Part shown: piece by piece, positions 1 to 7,999 of the stretch
Position numbering within the stretch: the first letter of the stretch is position 1
Layout: the number at the start of each line of letters is the position of its first letter
NCBI GenBank assembly: GCA_020350825.1
Contig: CP070724.1
Span: 2,107,467-2,171,466 of the forward strand
Direction of reading: 5' to 3'
DNA from: Thermoplasmatales archaeon
Lineage (GTDB): Archaea; Thermoplasmatota; E2; DHVEG-1
DNA length: 64,000 nucleotides
Made by a program: the position numbers and the translations under genes
The notes under the pieces: model-generated
Database searches by the model: none
The model's input: the letters and a program-made list of their open reading frames with translations, nothing else
What the model was told of the DNA's origin: nothing

Positions 1-28
1 AAATGTCATTTATAAAAAAATAATAGAA

Positions 29-78
29 GGAAGGGAATTTTCTTAGGGGATAAATATGAAGAAATAAAAATTCCTTCC
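29..78. repeat. imperfect inverted repeat (hairpin)
   Basis: Bases 29-41 pair with 67-78 in about 12 pairs with one bulged G (position 35), leaving a loop of about 25 bases. It may be the terminator or 3' end of a gene left of the window. No function is shown. Confidence 0.4.
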
Positions 79-190
79 TCCTTTCCTCGTAATGCTTTTA
101 ATTTATATTTGCTACTGTGTAGCATGAATGCTTTTGTCATTTAAATACTTTTTGCTTAAATGATACAACATTTGTTAGTTAGAAAAAAAT

Positions 191-212
191 TGCAGGGGAA
201 GAGATTTGAACT
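191..212. repeat. 22-bp copy of the tRNA-Leu 3' end (possible att remnant)
   Basis: Bases 191-212 repeat exactly bases 264-285, the last 22 nt of the tRNA-Leu gene (acceptor 3' strand, discriminator and part of the T arm), in the same orientation and 73 bp downstream of the tRNA 3' end. Duplication of a tRNA 3' end is the usual scar of integrase-mediated insertion. No integrase is seen here, so a decayed or excised element is inferred. Confidence 0.6.
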
Positions 213-215
213 AGC

Positions 216-229
216 TTTTACCGGTAAAA
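216..229. promoter_or_regulatory. perfect 14-bp palindrome
   Basis: TTTTACCGGTAAAA reads the same on both strands. It lies between the tRNA-Leu gene and the duplicated tRNA 3' end. It could be a protein binding site of a lost element or part of the tRNA 3' flank. Function unknown. Confidence 0.35.
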
Positions 230-263
230 AAATAATGGATTTCCCATGTTGAAAAGTTAGGTA

Positions 264-348
264 TGCAGGGGAAGAGATTTGAACTCTCGAACCTCTACAG
301 GAACAGATCTTGAGTCTGTCGCCGTTGACCTAGCTTGGCTACCCCTGC
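264..348 (-). tRNA. tRNA-Leu (anticodon CAA)
   Basis: Read on the minus strand, 85 nt fold as a class II tRNA. The 7-bp acceptor stem GCAGGGG/CCCCTGC carries discriminator A. The anticodon stem ACAGA/TCTGT encloses loop CTCAAGA, giving anticodon CAA for UUG codons. A long variable arm and a T loop with TTCAAAT follow. The length and long variable arm fit tRNA-Leu. No CCA is encoded and no intron is seen. The last 22 nt are repeated at 191-212. Confidence 0.93.
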
Positions 349-446
349 ATAAGGAAAGCGTGAACAATTTAATAATAATTAAAGTTTAGGTTTTATTGAT
401 AAGAATTAAGACAATTATATTTATTGGAATATATTTATAAGCCGAC

Positions 447-456
447 AGTTTATATA
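447..456 (+). promoter_or_regulatory. TATA box of the transporter gene
   Basis: AGTTTATATA is a strong archaeal TATA box. A start site about 25 nt downstream would fall near 478-482, upstream of the first in-frame ATG (516) and close to an in-frame ATA codon at 480. This bears on the unusual start of the transporter gene. Confidence 0.5.
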
Positions 457-515
457 ATACTCTGGTAGATAGTATAGCAATAAAAGAACATTGGGATTCT
501 AGATTTGCTTTCATC

Positions 516-1946
516 ATGGCGGCAATTGGATCTGCGGTTGGATTGGGAAATGTATGGAGATTTCCATATGTTTGTTATGATGGTGGTGGAGGAGCATTTC
601 TTATCCCTTATTTTGTTGCGCTCTTCACTGCAGGAATACCACTTATGATTCTGGAATTTTCTGTTGGTCATTGGGCAAGAAGTTCGCCACCTGAGGCGTT
701 TAAAAAAATAGGAAAAAAATGGGAATGGGCAGGTTGGTGGGCAGTATTCGTGCCGTTCGTCATTGCTTTATATTATGTAGTGGTAATGGCATGGTGTTTC
801 TCTTATATGGTATACTCTCTTGACTTACGATGGGGCGCAAACGCTGGAGTGTTTTTTAGAAATTTTCTTGGAGATACAGGGAATCCTGCAATACTTGGGG
901 GCATAAGCGTACCAGCTTTTTTAGGCCTTATCGTCATCTGGTTATGTGTATTTCTTATTCTTTACAAAGGCGTCCATCGCATTGGTAAAATCGTTGCAAT
1001 TACAGTACCTCTTCCTACCATACTTCTGATAATTCTCACTATTAGAGGGCTAACTCTTCCAGGAGCAATTGAAGGTATCAGTTACTATCTCACACCTAAT
1101 TTTTCACGACTCCTGGACGTTAATGTCTGGCTCGCAGCGTATGCACAGGTATTTTTCTCACTTGGAGTTGCCCAAGGTATCATGATTACTTACGCCAGCT
1201 ATCTTAAGAAAAAATCTGATATTACAAACAACGCATTTATTATCTCACTTGCAGACGCAGGAACATCGTTTCTTGCAGGATTTACCGTGTTCAGTGTTGT
1301 GGGCTATCTTGCTGCATCACAAGGAGTGGGAATCACAGAGTTAGGCATAGGAGGTCCTACCCTCACGTTTATCACATATCCAACTGCTATTTCATTACTG
1401 CCTTTTGCGGCAGCATTTTTTGGGATGATATTCTTTTTAGCACTTCTTACGTTTGGAATCGATTCTGCATTTTCCATGGTAGAACCCATCGTTTCGGGAA
1501 TACATGGCAAATGGAAAATAACAAAGGCAAAAGTTACAGGAATAATGTGTATTGTTGGCTTTTTTATAAGCTTAATCTTTGTAACAGGAAGCGGTCTGCA
1601 CTGGCTTGACATCGCAGATCATTTTATTGCAAATTTTGGCCTTGTGATGATAGGACTTGTAGAATGTCTGATTTTAGGATGGATGTATAAACTATCAAAA
1701 TTACGAGATCATGCAAATAAGACATCTGAATTATACCTTGGCAGATGGTGGGATTATCTCATTAAATTTGCAATACCATTTGTACTGTTTATATTGCTAG
1801 CTGCCGCCATAATAAATAATATCACAGATCACTATCTAGGGTATCCATGGTGGATTATAGTAATTGGAGGTGTTGCACCGTGTCTTTCAATATTTCTACT
1901 CTCGTTTGTTTTCATGATTATTAAAAAACGAGCTGAGGTGAATTAA
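516..1946 (+). CDS. sodium-dependent neurotransmitter-type (NSS/SNF) transporter
   Basis: Membrane symporter of the neurotransmitter:sodium symporter family, probably taking up an amino acid with sodium. The family signature with GSAVGLGNVWRFPY lies at residues 5-18, and about eleven hydrophobic segments follow over 476 residues. The first ATG (516) cuts into transmembrane segment 1. In-frame codons upstream (486-515) read EHWDSRFAFI, matching the usual family N-terminus, but the open frame back to the stop at 438 holds no ATG, GTG or TTG. Either a rare start (ATA 480 or CTG 462) is used or the start codon was lost. A MetS-like small subunit overlaps the 3' end by one base, which suggests a MetP-type methionine/alanine importer. 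Confidence 0.88.
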   Translation: MAAIGSAVGLGNVWRFPYVCYDGGGGAFLIPYFVALFTAGIPLMILEFSVGHWARSSPPEAFKKIGKKWEWAGWWAVFVPFVIALYYVVVMAWCFSYMVYSLDLRWGANAGVFFRNFLGDTGNPAILGGISVPAFLGLIVIWLCVFLILYKGVHRIGKIVAITVPLPTILLIILTIRGLTLPGAIEGISYYLTPNFSRLLDVNVWLAAYAQVFFSLGVAQGIMITYASYLKKKSDITNNAFIISLADAGTSFLAGFTVFSVVGYLAASQGVGITELGIGGPTLTFITYPTAISLLPFAAAFFGMIFFLALLTFGIDSAFSMVEPIVSGIHGKWKITKAKVTGIMCIVGFFISLIFVTGSGLHWLDIADHFIANFGLVMIGLVECLILGWMYKLSKLRDHANKTSELYLGRWWDYLIKFAIPFVLFILLAAAIINNITDHYLGYPWWIIVIGGVAPCLSIFLLSFVFMIIKKRAEVN

Positions 1947-2053
1947 TGGGTCTGTCACTATCTGCAATTGCAATGCTTATTTTTGGATCAGTTGTATTAT
2001 ATGGTGGTCTAGTATATTTTTTATATAGAGCGTTGAAAAGTATGAAAAAATAG
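1946..2053 (+). CDS. metS: MetS-like small subunit of NSS transporter
   Basis: A 35-residue protein whose ATG overlaps the transporter stop codon (TAATG), so translation is probably coupled. It is one hydrophobic helix (about residues 5-27, with FGSVVLYGGLVYF) followed by a short basic tail ending KSMKK. Size, topology, the GG pair in the helix and the position directly behind an NSS transporter match the MetS family of small subunits, known from Corynebacterium MetPS methionine uptake. The family assignment is by pattern only. The alternative is an unrelated single-helix protein. Confidence 0.72.
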   Translation: MGLSLSAIAMLIFGSVVLYGGLVYFLYRALKSMKK

Positions 2054-2197
2054 AATTGACAACGAGCACCTAAAAATGAAAGAAATAACCACATAATCCC
2101 AAACTAGACATAGATGCTATAATATGGAATGAAATTTATAAATGTGAGAAGGAAATTTTTTATAATAGTAGTTGCTATAGTAAAAGGGGACGTTTCA

Positions 2198-2431
2198 ATG
2201 ACACATGATACAAAAAAATCCAGATTACGGGGCCTATTTCATCATTCTCAACAGTCAGCTAAAAAAGAAGATACTAGAATTGGTTTTTCATCACTTAAGA
2301 AAATGGTGACCACGAAAGAACAAGAGGACATTTTAAAGCTTATAGAAAATGAGACAATACCAACAGTTCGAGATGCATGGATTGATTATCTCCTTGAACT
2401 GACAAAACGTTCTAAATGTAAAAGTGACTGA
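2198..2431 (+). CDS. small hypothetical protein
   Basis: No family recognised. The frame is open from 2129, but the ATG at 2198 is preceded by a good ribosome binding site (AAAAGGGGAC, about 8 bases ahead), so a 77-residue protein is preferred over the 100-residue reading. A TATA box (TTTATAAA, near 2135-2142) precedes it. The product is hydrophilic with a basic N-terminus and a helical-looking C-terminal half that includes LKLIENETIPTVRDAWIDYL. No cysteine motif or membrane segment is seen. It lies alone between the transporter pair and a convergent zinc-ribbon gene. Confidence 0.55.
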   Translation: MTHDTKKSRLRGLFHHSQQSAKKEDTRIGFSSLKKMVTTKEQEDILKLIENETIPTVRDAWIDYLLELTKRSKCKSD

Positions 2432-2517
2432 ACGGAAAAATATAATGTCATTCTTACAATAACATGTTTAAATAATCCAAAATAATATCTTTTTAGTCCA
2501 ATTTATTATAACACTTA

Positions 2518-2748
2518 TTATTCAAAATCTGATCCCAAGTCATAACCACAGTACTCACATTCAGTACTGGTATCCATTGTACTATGGCAGTTGGGACAAA
2601 TTTTTTCATATCCGAAATTTTGTTCTCTTCCCTCTAGAGTACAGCCACATTTTTGACATATGTGAAAAAGACCAGTTTTGTTAGTCAATCTTTTCATTTC
2701 ATTTCCACAATTCGGGCAGATCCATGTCTCTTCCATAGGATAAACCAT
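2518..2748 (-). CDS. zinc-ribbon protein
   Basis: A 76-residue protein with four CxxC pairs: CPNC (about residues 12-15), CQKC (31-34), CPNC (52-55) and CEYC (64-67). These form two zinc ribbons in tandem and nearly fill the protein. Such small archaeal proteins are thought to act in nucleic-acid or protein binding, but no specific role can be given. A second in-frame Met at residue 5 (2736) is an alternative start. It is a single gene, convergent with the hypothetical gene on its left. Confidence 0.7.
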   Translation of the reverse strand: MVYPMEETWICPNCGNEMKRLTNKTGLFHICQKCGCTLEGREQNFGYEKICPNCHSTMDTSTECEYCGYDLGSDFE

Positions 2749-2872
2749 TTTTAAATAATTCTATATAAAACTATTGTGTCAAAACGTCAAAACGAAAAAA
2801 AATATCTATGAAAACATCTGCATTCCATCTTTCTTCAATAAATTTCCTCATCGCATTTGGTGTCGAATTGCA

Positions 2873-3307
2873 TTATGAACCTAACCCACCAAAAATTCCA
2901 CCTGTCAAAGAAAGATCAATTGTTGTAGTTTTTCCTGATTCTACTATTACTGGAATTGCAATCGCAAAACCACGACCAAGTTTTCCAGCTATTACAAAAT
3001 ATCGTCCTTCTGGAACGCTTATTTGATAATTACCATTACTATCTGTAGAAGCAGTAGCAAAAGCAGGAGGATTACCACTTAATATAAATAGAATTGTTGT
3101 AAATGATATTATATGTGCATTTTCAACTGGAGCTCCACTTGAGTTTGTTATGGTTCCATCTATGTAACCTGTAGCAAACACCCCTATCTTTGATAAGGAA
3201 TCTACTTTGTTGGGCATTGCCATTGAGGTACCTGCGGTAAAACAAGCACCAATAACTGTCAGAATCATGAGAAACGCTGCAGGATCTGACAAAACTACTT
3301 TCTTCAT
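2873..3307 (-). CDS. secreted protein with a carboxypeptidase-regulatory-like domain
   Basis: 144 residues. A basic start (MKK) and a hydrophobic stretch (about 10-30) look like a signal peptide or membrane anchor. Residues 46-135 contain the pattern of a CarboxypepD_reg/transthyretin-like beta domain: GYIDGTITNSSGAPVENA, then STDSNGNYQISVPEGRYFVIA. These domains are found on archaeal cell-surface proteins and mediate adhesion or folding rather than catalysis. The C-terminus ends in a Gly-rich tail (GGIFGGLGS). It has its own promoter region and is followed by another secreted protein gene on the same strand upstream. Binding partner unknown. Confidence 0.65.
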   Translation of the reverse strand: MKKVVLSDPAAFLMILTVIGACFTAGTSMAMPNKVDSLSKIGVFATGYIDGTITNSSGAPVENAHIISFTTILFILSGNPPAFATASTDSNGNYQISVPEGRYFVIAGKLGRGFAIAIPVIVESGKTTTIDLSLTGGIFGGLGS

Positions 3308-3509
3308 TTTCTCTACCCCCTTTATTTATAGAAAATATAGTGTATTATAGTATATAAAATTTTACTACAGGTGGACAGGACCATCTATAGAATCTATTTT
3401 TAGACCAATGAAGTTTTAAAAAAATAAAGAAAAGTGGAGTTTTAGATGAATCCTCAACTCTCATTTATCTAGATTTACCGTTAATAATAACCTCTATAAG
3501 GTTTTGTAC

Positions 3510-4709
3510 TTAACCCAACATTTGACCTAACGCTAATTCTAATGCTTTAATTCTTTCGTTCAATGCCTCATTTTCTGCCTGAATATCTTTTATCATTTGG
3601 TCAAGATTATTATTTACAGGGACTGGATCCTCTGAACTTCCCATCCTTATTAGAACGAATCTATATTTTTTATTCGTTAAAAGATTCTCAAGATACATCC
3701 CGTTTTCATCTCCAAAAATTTTCCAAATTTTAATGCCATCCTTTTGAAAGATGATATCCTCGGTATAATATCCACTGGCTTGCACATAGCCTTCAACATC
3801 TAATTCATAGGCTGGATTCGATGTATTAATGCCAACGCTGCCATTTACTGTTAATCCATCTGGGCCGTCTATGTCAACTGCACCAGCATCAGCAACAATA
3901 GTTCTGCCAGCACCAGGACCACCTTCGTCATAGGCTTGGTCAAGTGTGTTATTTCCACCTCCTGGACCGCCAGTAGCGGCAGTTGTTTGTATTGTCCCAT
4001 CTGGGAATTTGAATCCACCATTTGTAGAATGGATGATCCCATTCACTTCTAGCATACTAGTGGGGTTCAATGTCCCGATACCGACATTGCTAGCGAAGTA
4101 ACCTTTGCCGTTGAAGTATCCAGCCCAACCACCCGCATGTGTCACATGAATTCCATCTCCACTAGCGTTGGTAACCCTCAATCCATGGTTTCCAGAGTGA
4201 TCAACCCAAAGAGCACAAGCACTCGATGTATTAACTCGGAGTCCTCTACCAGGCCCATTCTTCTCAATATTGAGTACAGGTGCAAATTCTGATCCGACAA
4301 CATGTAGTATATTCGTTGGACTTGTCGTCCCAATACCGACCTTGTCGTTTGTTGAATTGACATACAAAACAGCTGAACCAGTTGAACCATCTATTCTTAA
4401 AGAACCATTTACATGAAGTTTCTCAGATGGTGATGTAATACCGATGCCAACATTACCAGTTACATTAGAAAACATATGCGGCGGATTAGTCTGGTAGTCC
4501 CAGTCGTCATCTGGATCTGTAAAGGTTAGATGGTCACGTAGTTCTAAGCCGACAGCGTCCATGGATGTTTCAATATTATTTTGATTTAGCATAGGGAATG
4601 ATTCTTCATTTTCTAAAACTCCACCAATCCCAGTTACAACACTAGCTCCAACGAATAAGGTTATTACTAAAACAGCAAAACCTTTTCTAAATAAGTTGTT
4701 TTTTTCCAT
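3510..4709 (-). CDS. secreted protein with tail-fibre-like VGIGT repeats
   Basis: 399 residues with a signal peptide (basic NNLFRK then a hydrophobic run, residues 10-30). Four copies of a repeat of the form VGIGTxxPxxxLxVxG occur near residues 87, 124, 209 and 293, with the intervening motif GFKFPDGTIQTTAA near 233. This arrangement is typical of phage tail-fibre and bacterial surface beta-helix proteins that often carry a C-terminal trimerising chaperone. Here the end (about 370-397) is a heptad-like helix instead. Probably a trimeric fibrous exoprotein. The repeat type is far more common in bacteria and phages, so transfer is possible. Ligand unknown. Confidence 0.65.
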   Translation of the reverse strand: MEKNNLFRKGFAVLVITLFVGASVVTGIGGVLENEESFPMLNQNNIETSMDAVGLELRDHLTFTDPDDDWDYQTNPPHMFSNVTGNVGIGITSPSEKLHVNGSLRIDGSTGSAVLYVNSTNDKVGIGTTSPTNILHVVGSEFAPVLNIEKNGPGRGLRVNTSSACALWVDHSGNHGLRVTNASGDGIHVTHAGGWAGYFNGKGYFASNVGIGTLNPTSMLEVNGIIHSTNGGFKFPDGTIQTTAATGGPGGGNNTLDQAYDEGGPGAGRTIVADAGAVDIDGPDGLTVNGSVGINTSNPAYELDVEGYVQASGYYTEDIIFQKDGIKIWKIFGDENGMYLENLLTNKKYRFVLIRMGSSEDPVPVNNNLDQMIKDIQAENEALNERIKALELALGQMLG

Positions 4710-4857
4710 TTTTATTACCCCTTATAAATTATTTAATATAATATTAACGACAGTTAAATATAAATGTTTCGTTATGAGGCTACATCTATAGTTTTATCTT
4801 TCTGTCTGAAAATTGTTGGTTGATGTATTAAAAATTAAATAAAATAATGAATCTCTT

Positions 4858-5613
4858 TTAAAATGATGAAACTATGTTTTTCTCGAAATCTTTCAAAGAG
4901 TTCAATAACTTTTTATCATACTCAAATTCAAAATCATAAACAATATATCTCAAAATGAGTGGTTCAGCTGGAGCTAATCCAAAATCAACTTTTTTATTTG
5001 GATTATGAAGCGCTTCTATAATCTGTTCCTTTTCAATTTTACCAATTCCCACTTTCTGAATGGCTAAAACAATCCTTCGGACCTGATTCCAAAGGAAAGT
5101 TTGGGCGTAAAAATCCATGATAAAAAAATCATCTTGATTCGTTATGATAATATTATCTATGATTCGTACAGGGTCCTTAAACTCCTCTGTCCTTGCAAAA
5201 TTACTAAAATTATATTCTCCTGCAAATGACGCTGCCGCAGATAATACCCTATCTATTTCAAGATTCTCATTTTTAAGATAATATCTATACGTCCTCTGTT
5301 TTGCATATCTCGGAAAAAAATCTGGTTCAACATCCTTAATACCATAGACTAGAACATCCGTTAAATCTTCTTTCATTTCTTGAAAAATGCGTTCTTTAGA
5401 AGAATCCGTATTAAATGCAATAACATTGCTTAATGCAGAAACTCCTTTGTCGGTTCTACTTGCCGATCTAATACATGATTCTTTGGTATCTTCAATAAAA
5501 CCATGTTTTATTAGAGATTTTATTATTTCTCCTTCAATGGTTTTTAATTTGGGCTGCCGTGCATATCCATGAAACTTTCTGCCATCATAGGCGAATTTTA
5601 ATGCAATCCTCAT
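4858..5613 (-). CDS. truA: tRNA pseudouridine synthase A
   Basis: Converts uridines 38-40 of the tRNA anticodon arm to pseudouridine. 251 residues, the usual length for archaeal TruA. The N-terminus has KFAYDGRKFHGYARQP. The catalytic aspartate lies in SRTDKGVSA (about residues 50-58). A later conserved region has FLWNQVRRIV (about 171-180), which corresponds to the family's substrate-binding stretch. Start at ATG 5613. It is a single gene, divergent from the gatD remnant. Confidence 0.93.
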   Translation of the reverse strand: MRIALKFAYDGRKFHGYARQPKLKTIEGEIIKSLIKHGFIEDTKESCIRSASRTDKGVSALSNVIAFNTDSSKERIFQEMKEDLTDVLVYGIKDVEPDFFPRYAKQRTYRYYLKNENLEIDRVLSAAASFAGEYNFSNFARTEEFKDPVRIIDNIIITNQDDFFIMDFYAQTFLWNQVRRIVLAIQKVGIGKIEKEQIIEALHNPNKKVDFGLAPAEPLILRYIVYDFEFEYDKKLLNSLKDFEKNIVSSF

Positions 5614-5671
5614 CTTAATGAGTCAATTGTTTTTAATATAAATAAGTTCGTGTGTTTATTCTACTGGATAA

Positions 5672-5805
5672 AATCTTATTAAAGCGGGTATAATACTTGG
5701 AGAAGATATGCTTCCTGAGACGACATATGTGAAACTTATGTGGGCATTATCTCATGAAAAAAACGGGAAAGAAGTTGCCCAGTTAATGCTCATAAACATT
5801 GCTTG
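5672..5805 (+). pseudogene. gatD: 3' remnant of gatD (Glu-tRNA(Gln) amidotransferase subunit D)
   Basis: The plus strand reads 44 codons from a stop at 5669-5671 to TGA 5803-5805. They include KAGIILGEDMLPETTYVKL and LMWALS, then EVAQLMLINIA. This is the conserved C-terminal end of archaeal GatD/L-asparaginase-like proteins (GEDMxPExxxVKLMW and the final MLxNLA). The preceding about 400 residues are absent: the region upstream (5614-5671) belongs to the truA promoter side. It is therefore a 3' fragment left by a deletion or rearrangement, or carried in. A functional gatD would have to be elsewhere. Confidence 0.7.
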
Positions 5806-5864
5806 AGAGACGTCTGTAAGAACAAAGGCAAATGCTTTTTTGAAATATAAAAAAATTGCTGAGT

Positions 5865-6188
5865 TTATGAATTTTTTTCAGCAATATCTCCGACTATCGG
5901 TAGTTTAAATTTTTCTCCTTGATAGGCTTTAAGCATTAATATTAGCCATAGAATTAATGTAAGCAGTGCAATTAAACCGGATATTATCCAACCAAGAACT
6001 GGTATCCAACCTAACAATATGACTATTATCCAAGCAGGTAGAAAGACTAGTATGGCTTGCATTGCATGAAATTTCACAAATTTATTATCCTTTTCTAAGA
6101 TATAGAATATAATTCCAGTTACAAAAAATAGTATGTAACAAAAAGCTCCTTCTATATTTTCTTCTAAACCAATTGATGTCGCTGCCAT
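5865..6188 (-). CDS. DUF4870-type membrane protein
   Basis: 107 residues with three hydrophobic segments (about 13-30, 46-62 and 66-90). The conserved pattern KFVKFHAMQAIL between helices 1 and 2 and the LKAYQGEKFKLPIVGDIAEK tail are hallmarks of the DUF4870/Tic20-like small membrane protein family. Molecular function is not established. It lies 40 bases downstream of nmd3 on the same strand and may be co-transcribed with it. Confidence 0.8.
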   Translation of the reverse strand: MAATSIGLEENIEGAFCYILFFVTGIIFYILEKDNKFVKFHAMQAILVFLPAWIIVILLGWIPVLGWIISGLIALLTLILWLILMLKAYQGEKFKLPIVGDIAEKNS

Positions 6189-6228
6189 AAATCTATCTCC
6201 TCATTAGGTAGCAATAATAACATTGTTG

Positions 6229-7275
6229 CTATTTATTAGTTATGTTTTGTTCTGGAAATAAAAAGAGCTTATCTTCTATTTTTACTATTTTAACTACTTT
6301 AGTTGTAAAAGAGATATTTTTTGGTTTTTTTAATTCAAAGGTTTTATACATTTTTGGATCCATTAGTTGTATTTCATCATTTAACTGACTAACAAAAATC
6401 ATCTCTGTGACCAGTTCTTTTCCACCAACTATACTTGCTTTTTGAAGATCTTTACCATCAAAAACTGTTTCTGTCCAATTAGAAAGTTCGAAAGTATGAA
6501 CTTTGTTTCCCCTAATGGAAAAGATGTAGAAATATGAATTATCAAGAGATATAAAATCACCTTTTCTATAGGAGGGTAGTCTGATGAGACAGGTCATCCT
6601 AAATATTTGTCTACTATCTTTCATACCAACATTTTTTGATGATTGTTTTATTTCGCCGCCAAATCTTTCTTGTAGCTTTTTGGCGATCGTATATGCAGAT
6701 CCTTTTTCACTTAGATAAAAGTCAATGCCGCCATGTTCCTCAGCATAATCTGTAATAAACAATCCTCGGTTGCCTTTAACCTTTAGACTTTCGACAAGGT
6801 TTTCTACATTTAACCGAATAGTTTCAAGTTCTTCTTTTGTCAGTTTTCTTTTATTTGCCCTTACTTGTAGAGTTGCCTCAAAATATCCCCCAAATTGTTT
6901 AGAACAAATATCACATACAACTCCTTTTATACGAATTGTTATATAATGTTTTTCTGATATCTCATGATCTTCTAAATAACCAGATATAGCTATTTTGCAT
7001 GATAATTTTTTGCCTTTTTCACCCCAATCTGTTTTTATTTGTACTTTTTTTAGTTCGCTACTTATTTGAAAGTTATCTTTAATATGACGTTTTAGTACTT
7101 TTTCAAATGATTCCTGTGTCCAAGTATTTTTGTACTTATATGACGAACATTTAGGACATATATAGATATCAAGAATCTCTGGTCCTTTTGTAAATCTGTT
7201 ATTTTTAAGATAGCATCTAATGCATACTCCGTTTCTAAATATTTTTTCTTCTTTCCCGCATTCGACGCAGAACAT
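6229..7275 (-). CDS. NMD3 family protein (ribosome-associated)
   Basis: Archaeal homologue of the eukaryotic 60S export adaptor NMD3. In archaea it is thought to bind the large ribosomal subunit. 348 residues. The N-terminal zinc module has CVEC (3-6) and CIRC (18-21), followed by CPKC (39-42) and CDIC (about 115-118), matching the repeated CxxC pairs of the family. The rest is the family's beta-rich region. Start ATG 7275 places the first zinc pair at residue 3, as in homologues. This gene is one of the archaeal markers of the window. Confidence 0.85.
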   Translation of the reverse strand: MFCVECGKEEKIFRNGVCIRCYLKNNRFTKGPEILDIYICPKCSSYKYKNTWTQESFEKVLKRHIKDNFQISSELKKVQIKTDWGEKGKKLSCKIAISGYLEDHEISEKHYITIRIKGVVCDICSKQFGGYFEATLQVRANKRKLTKEELETIRLNVENLVESLKVKGNRGLFITDYAEEHGGIDFYLSEKGSAYTIAKKLQERFGGEIKQSSKNVGMKDSRQIFRMTCLIRLPSYRKGDFISLDNSYFYIFSIRGNKVHTFELSNWTETVFDGKDLQKASIVGGKELVTEMIFVSQLNDEIQLMDPKMYKTFELKKPKNISFTTKVVKIVKIEDKLFLFPEQNITNK

Positions 7276-7999
7276 TTTTTACACCGCTACATTAGTTTTT
7301 TTGGCATTTACCTAAATTAACAATTTACTTCTCTTTAAAAATCTACCTAACAACAAATTTTAATACTAAAAATAAGAATAGTTTTTTAAAAAAATTTTAT
7401 AATGAATTTTTTTGGCATCAAGTGTAAAGATACTGGGTAACAGTTGTACAACAAGGCCTTAATAAGCAAACGGACAAAACAGAAGATGAGGAATGATAAA
7501 AAATGATGATTGTAGGACAAGTATCAAACTCGGAAGAGGCCAAGGAAATAGAATCCATCACTAAATCATTTGTTGTGGGAAATCGAGCTAGGGAACTTGC
7601 TCTAAAAATAAAAGAGGCTTAAACGTGAATAAGAAGAATAACAAGAAAAATAATAAGAAAGTAATCCCAAAAGATATTCCTATAATCTGGGTAAACATCG
7701 TATAAATTTGAGTTTAATAAATCATTAAACAATTGTCTTCCTCAAGAAGATTATACTCAATTTTGTATTTTTCTGGATCTCCCTCTGAAAACTCAAACTT
7801 TTTTTCTAGATAGAGAAATTATCGATCGATTTTCTTTTAATAATTGATTAAGAAAATCATGCTCATATTATTATGCACTTAAGCATTTTTCGAATATGGC
7901 TACAGAACAATAAATTGACTCATGATTTAAGTTTATTAGGACTAGAAAATGGATATAAAAGAATAGAAAAAGTGGAAAAAGCCCCCATTTATGTTTGTA
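7276..7999. other. 724-bp gene-poor stretch with short decayed reading frames
   Basis: AT-rich and without a recognisable intact gene. Short plus-strand frames occur at about 7436-7497 and 7503-7622, and a Lys/Asn-rich 26-codon frame starts with GTG at 7626. None is recognised. They could be remnants of a former gene. The left end carries the promoter of nmd3 on the minus strand. Confidence 0.5.
7503..7622 (+). pseudogene. short frame, possible C-terminal gene fragment
   Basis: 39 codons with two consecutive ATGs (7503, 7506), ending SFVVGNRARELALKIKEA and a TAA stop. The tail is reminiscent of the last helix of flavodoxin-like or FMN-reductase proteins, but this is a weak resemblance. No good ribosome binding site is seen. 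It may be a remnant of a larger gene or a chance frame. Confidence 0.25.

Noticed and set aside
1304..1612. 102-codon minus-strand frame inside the transporter
   Set aside because: Antisense shadow of a strongly conserved membrane protein gene; no own signals.
7503..7622. Intact small gene
   Set aside because: No ribosome binding site and no recognisable fold; kept only as a low-confidence fragment.
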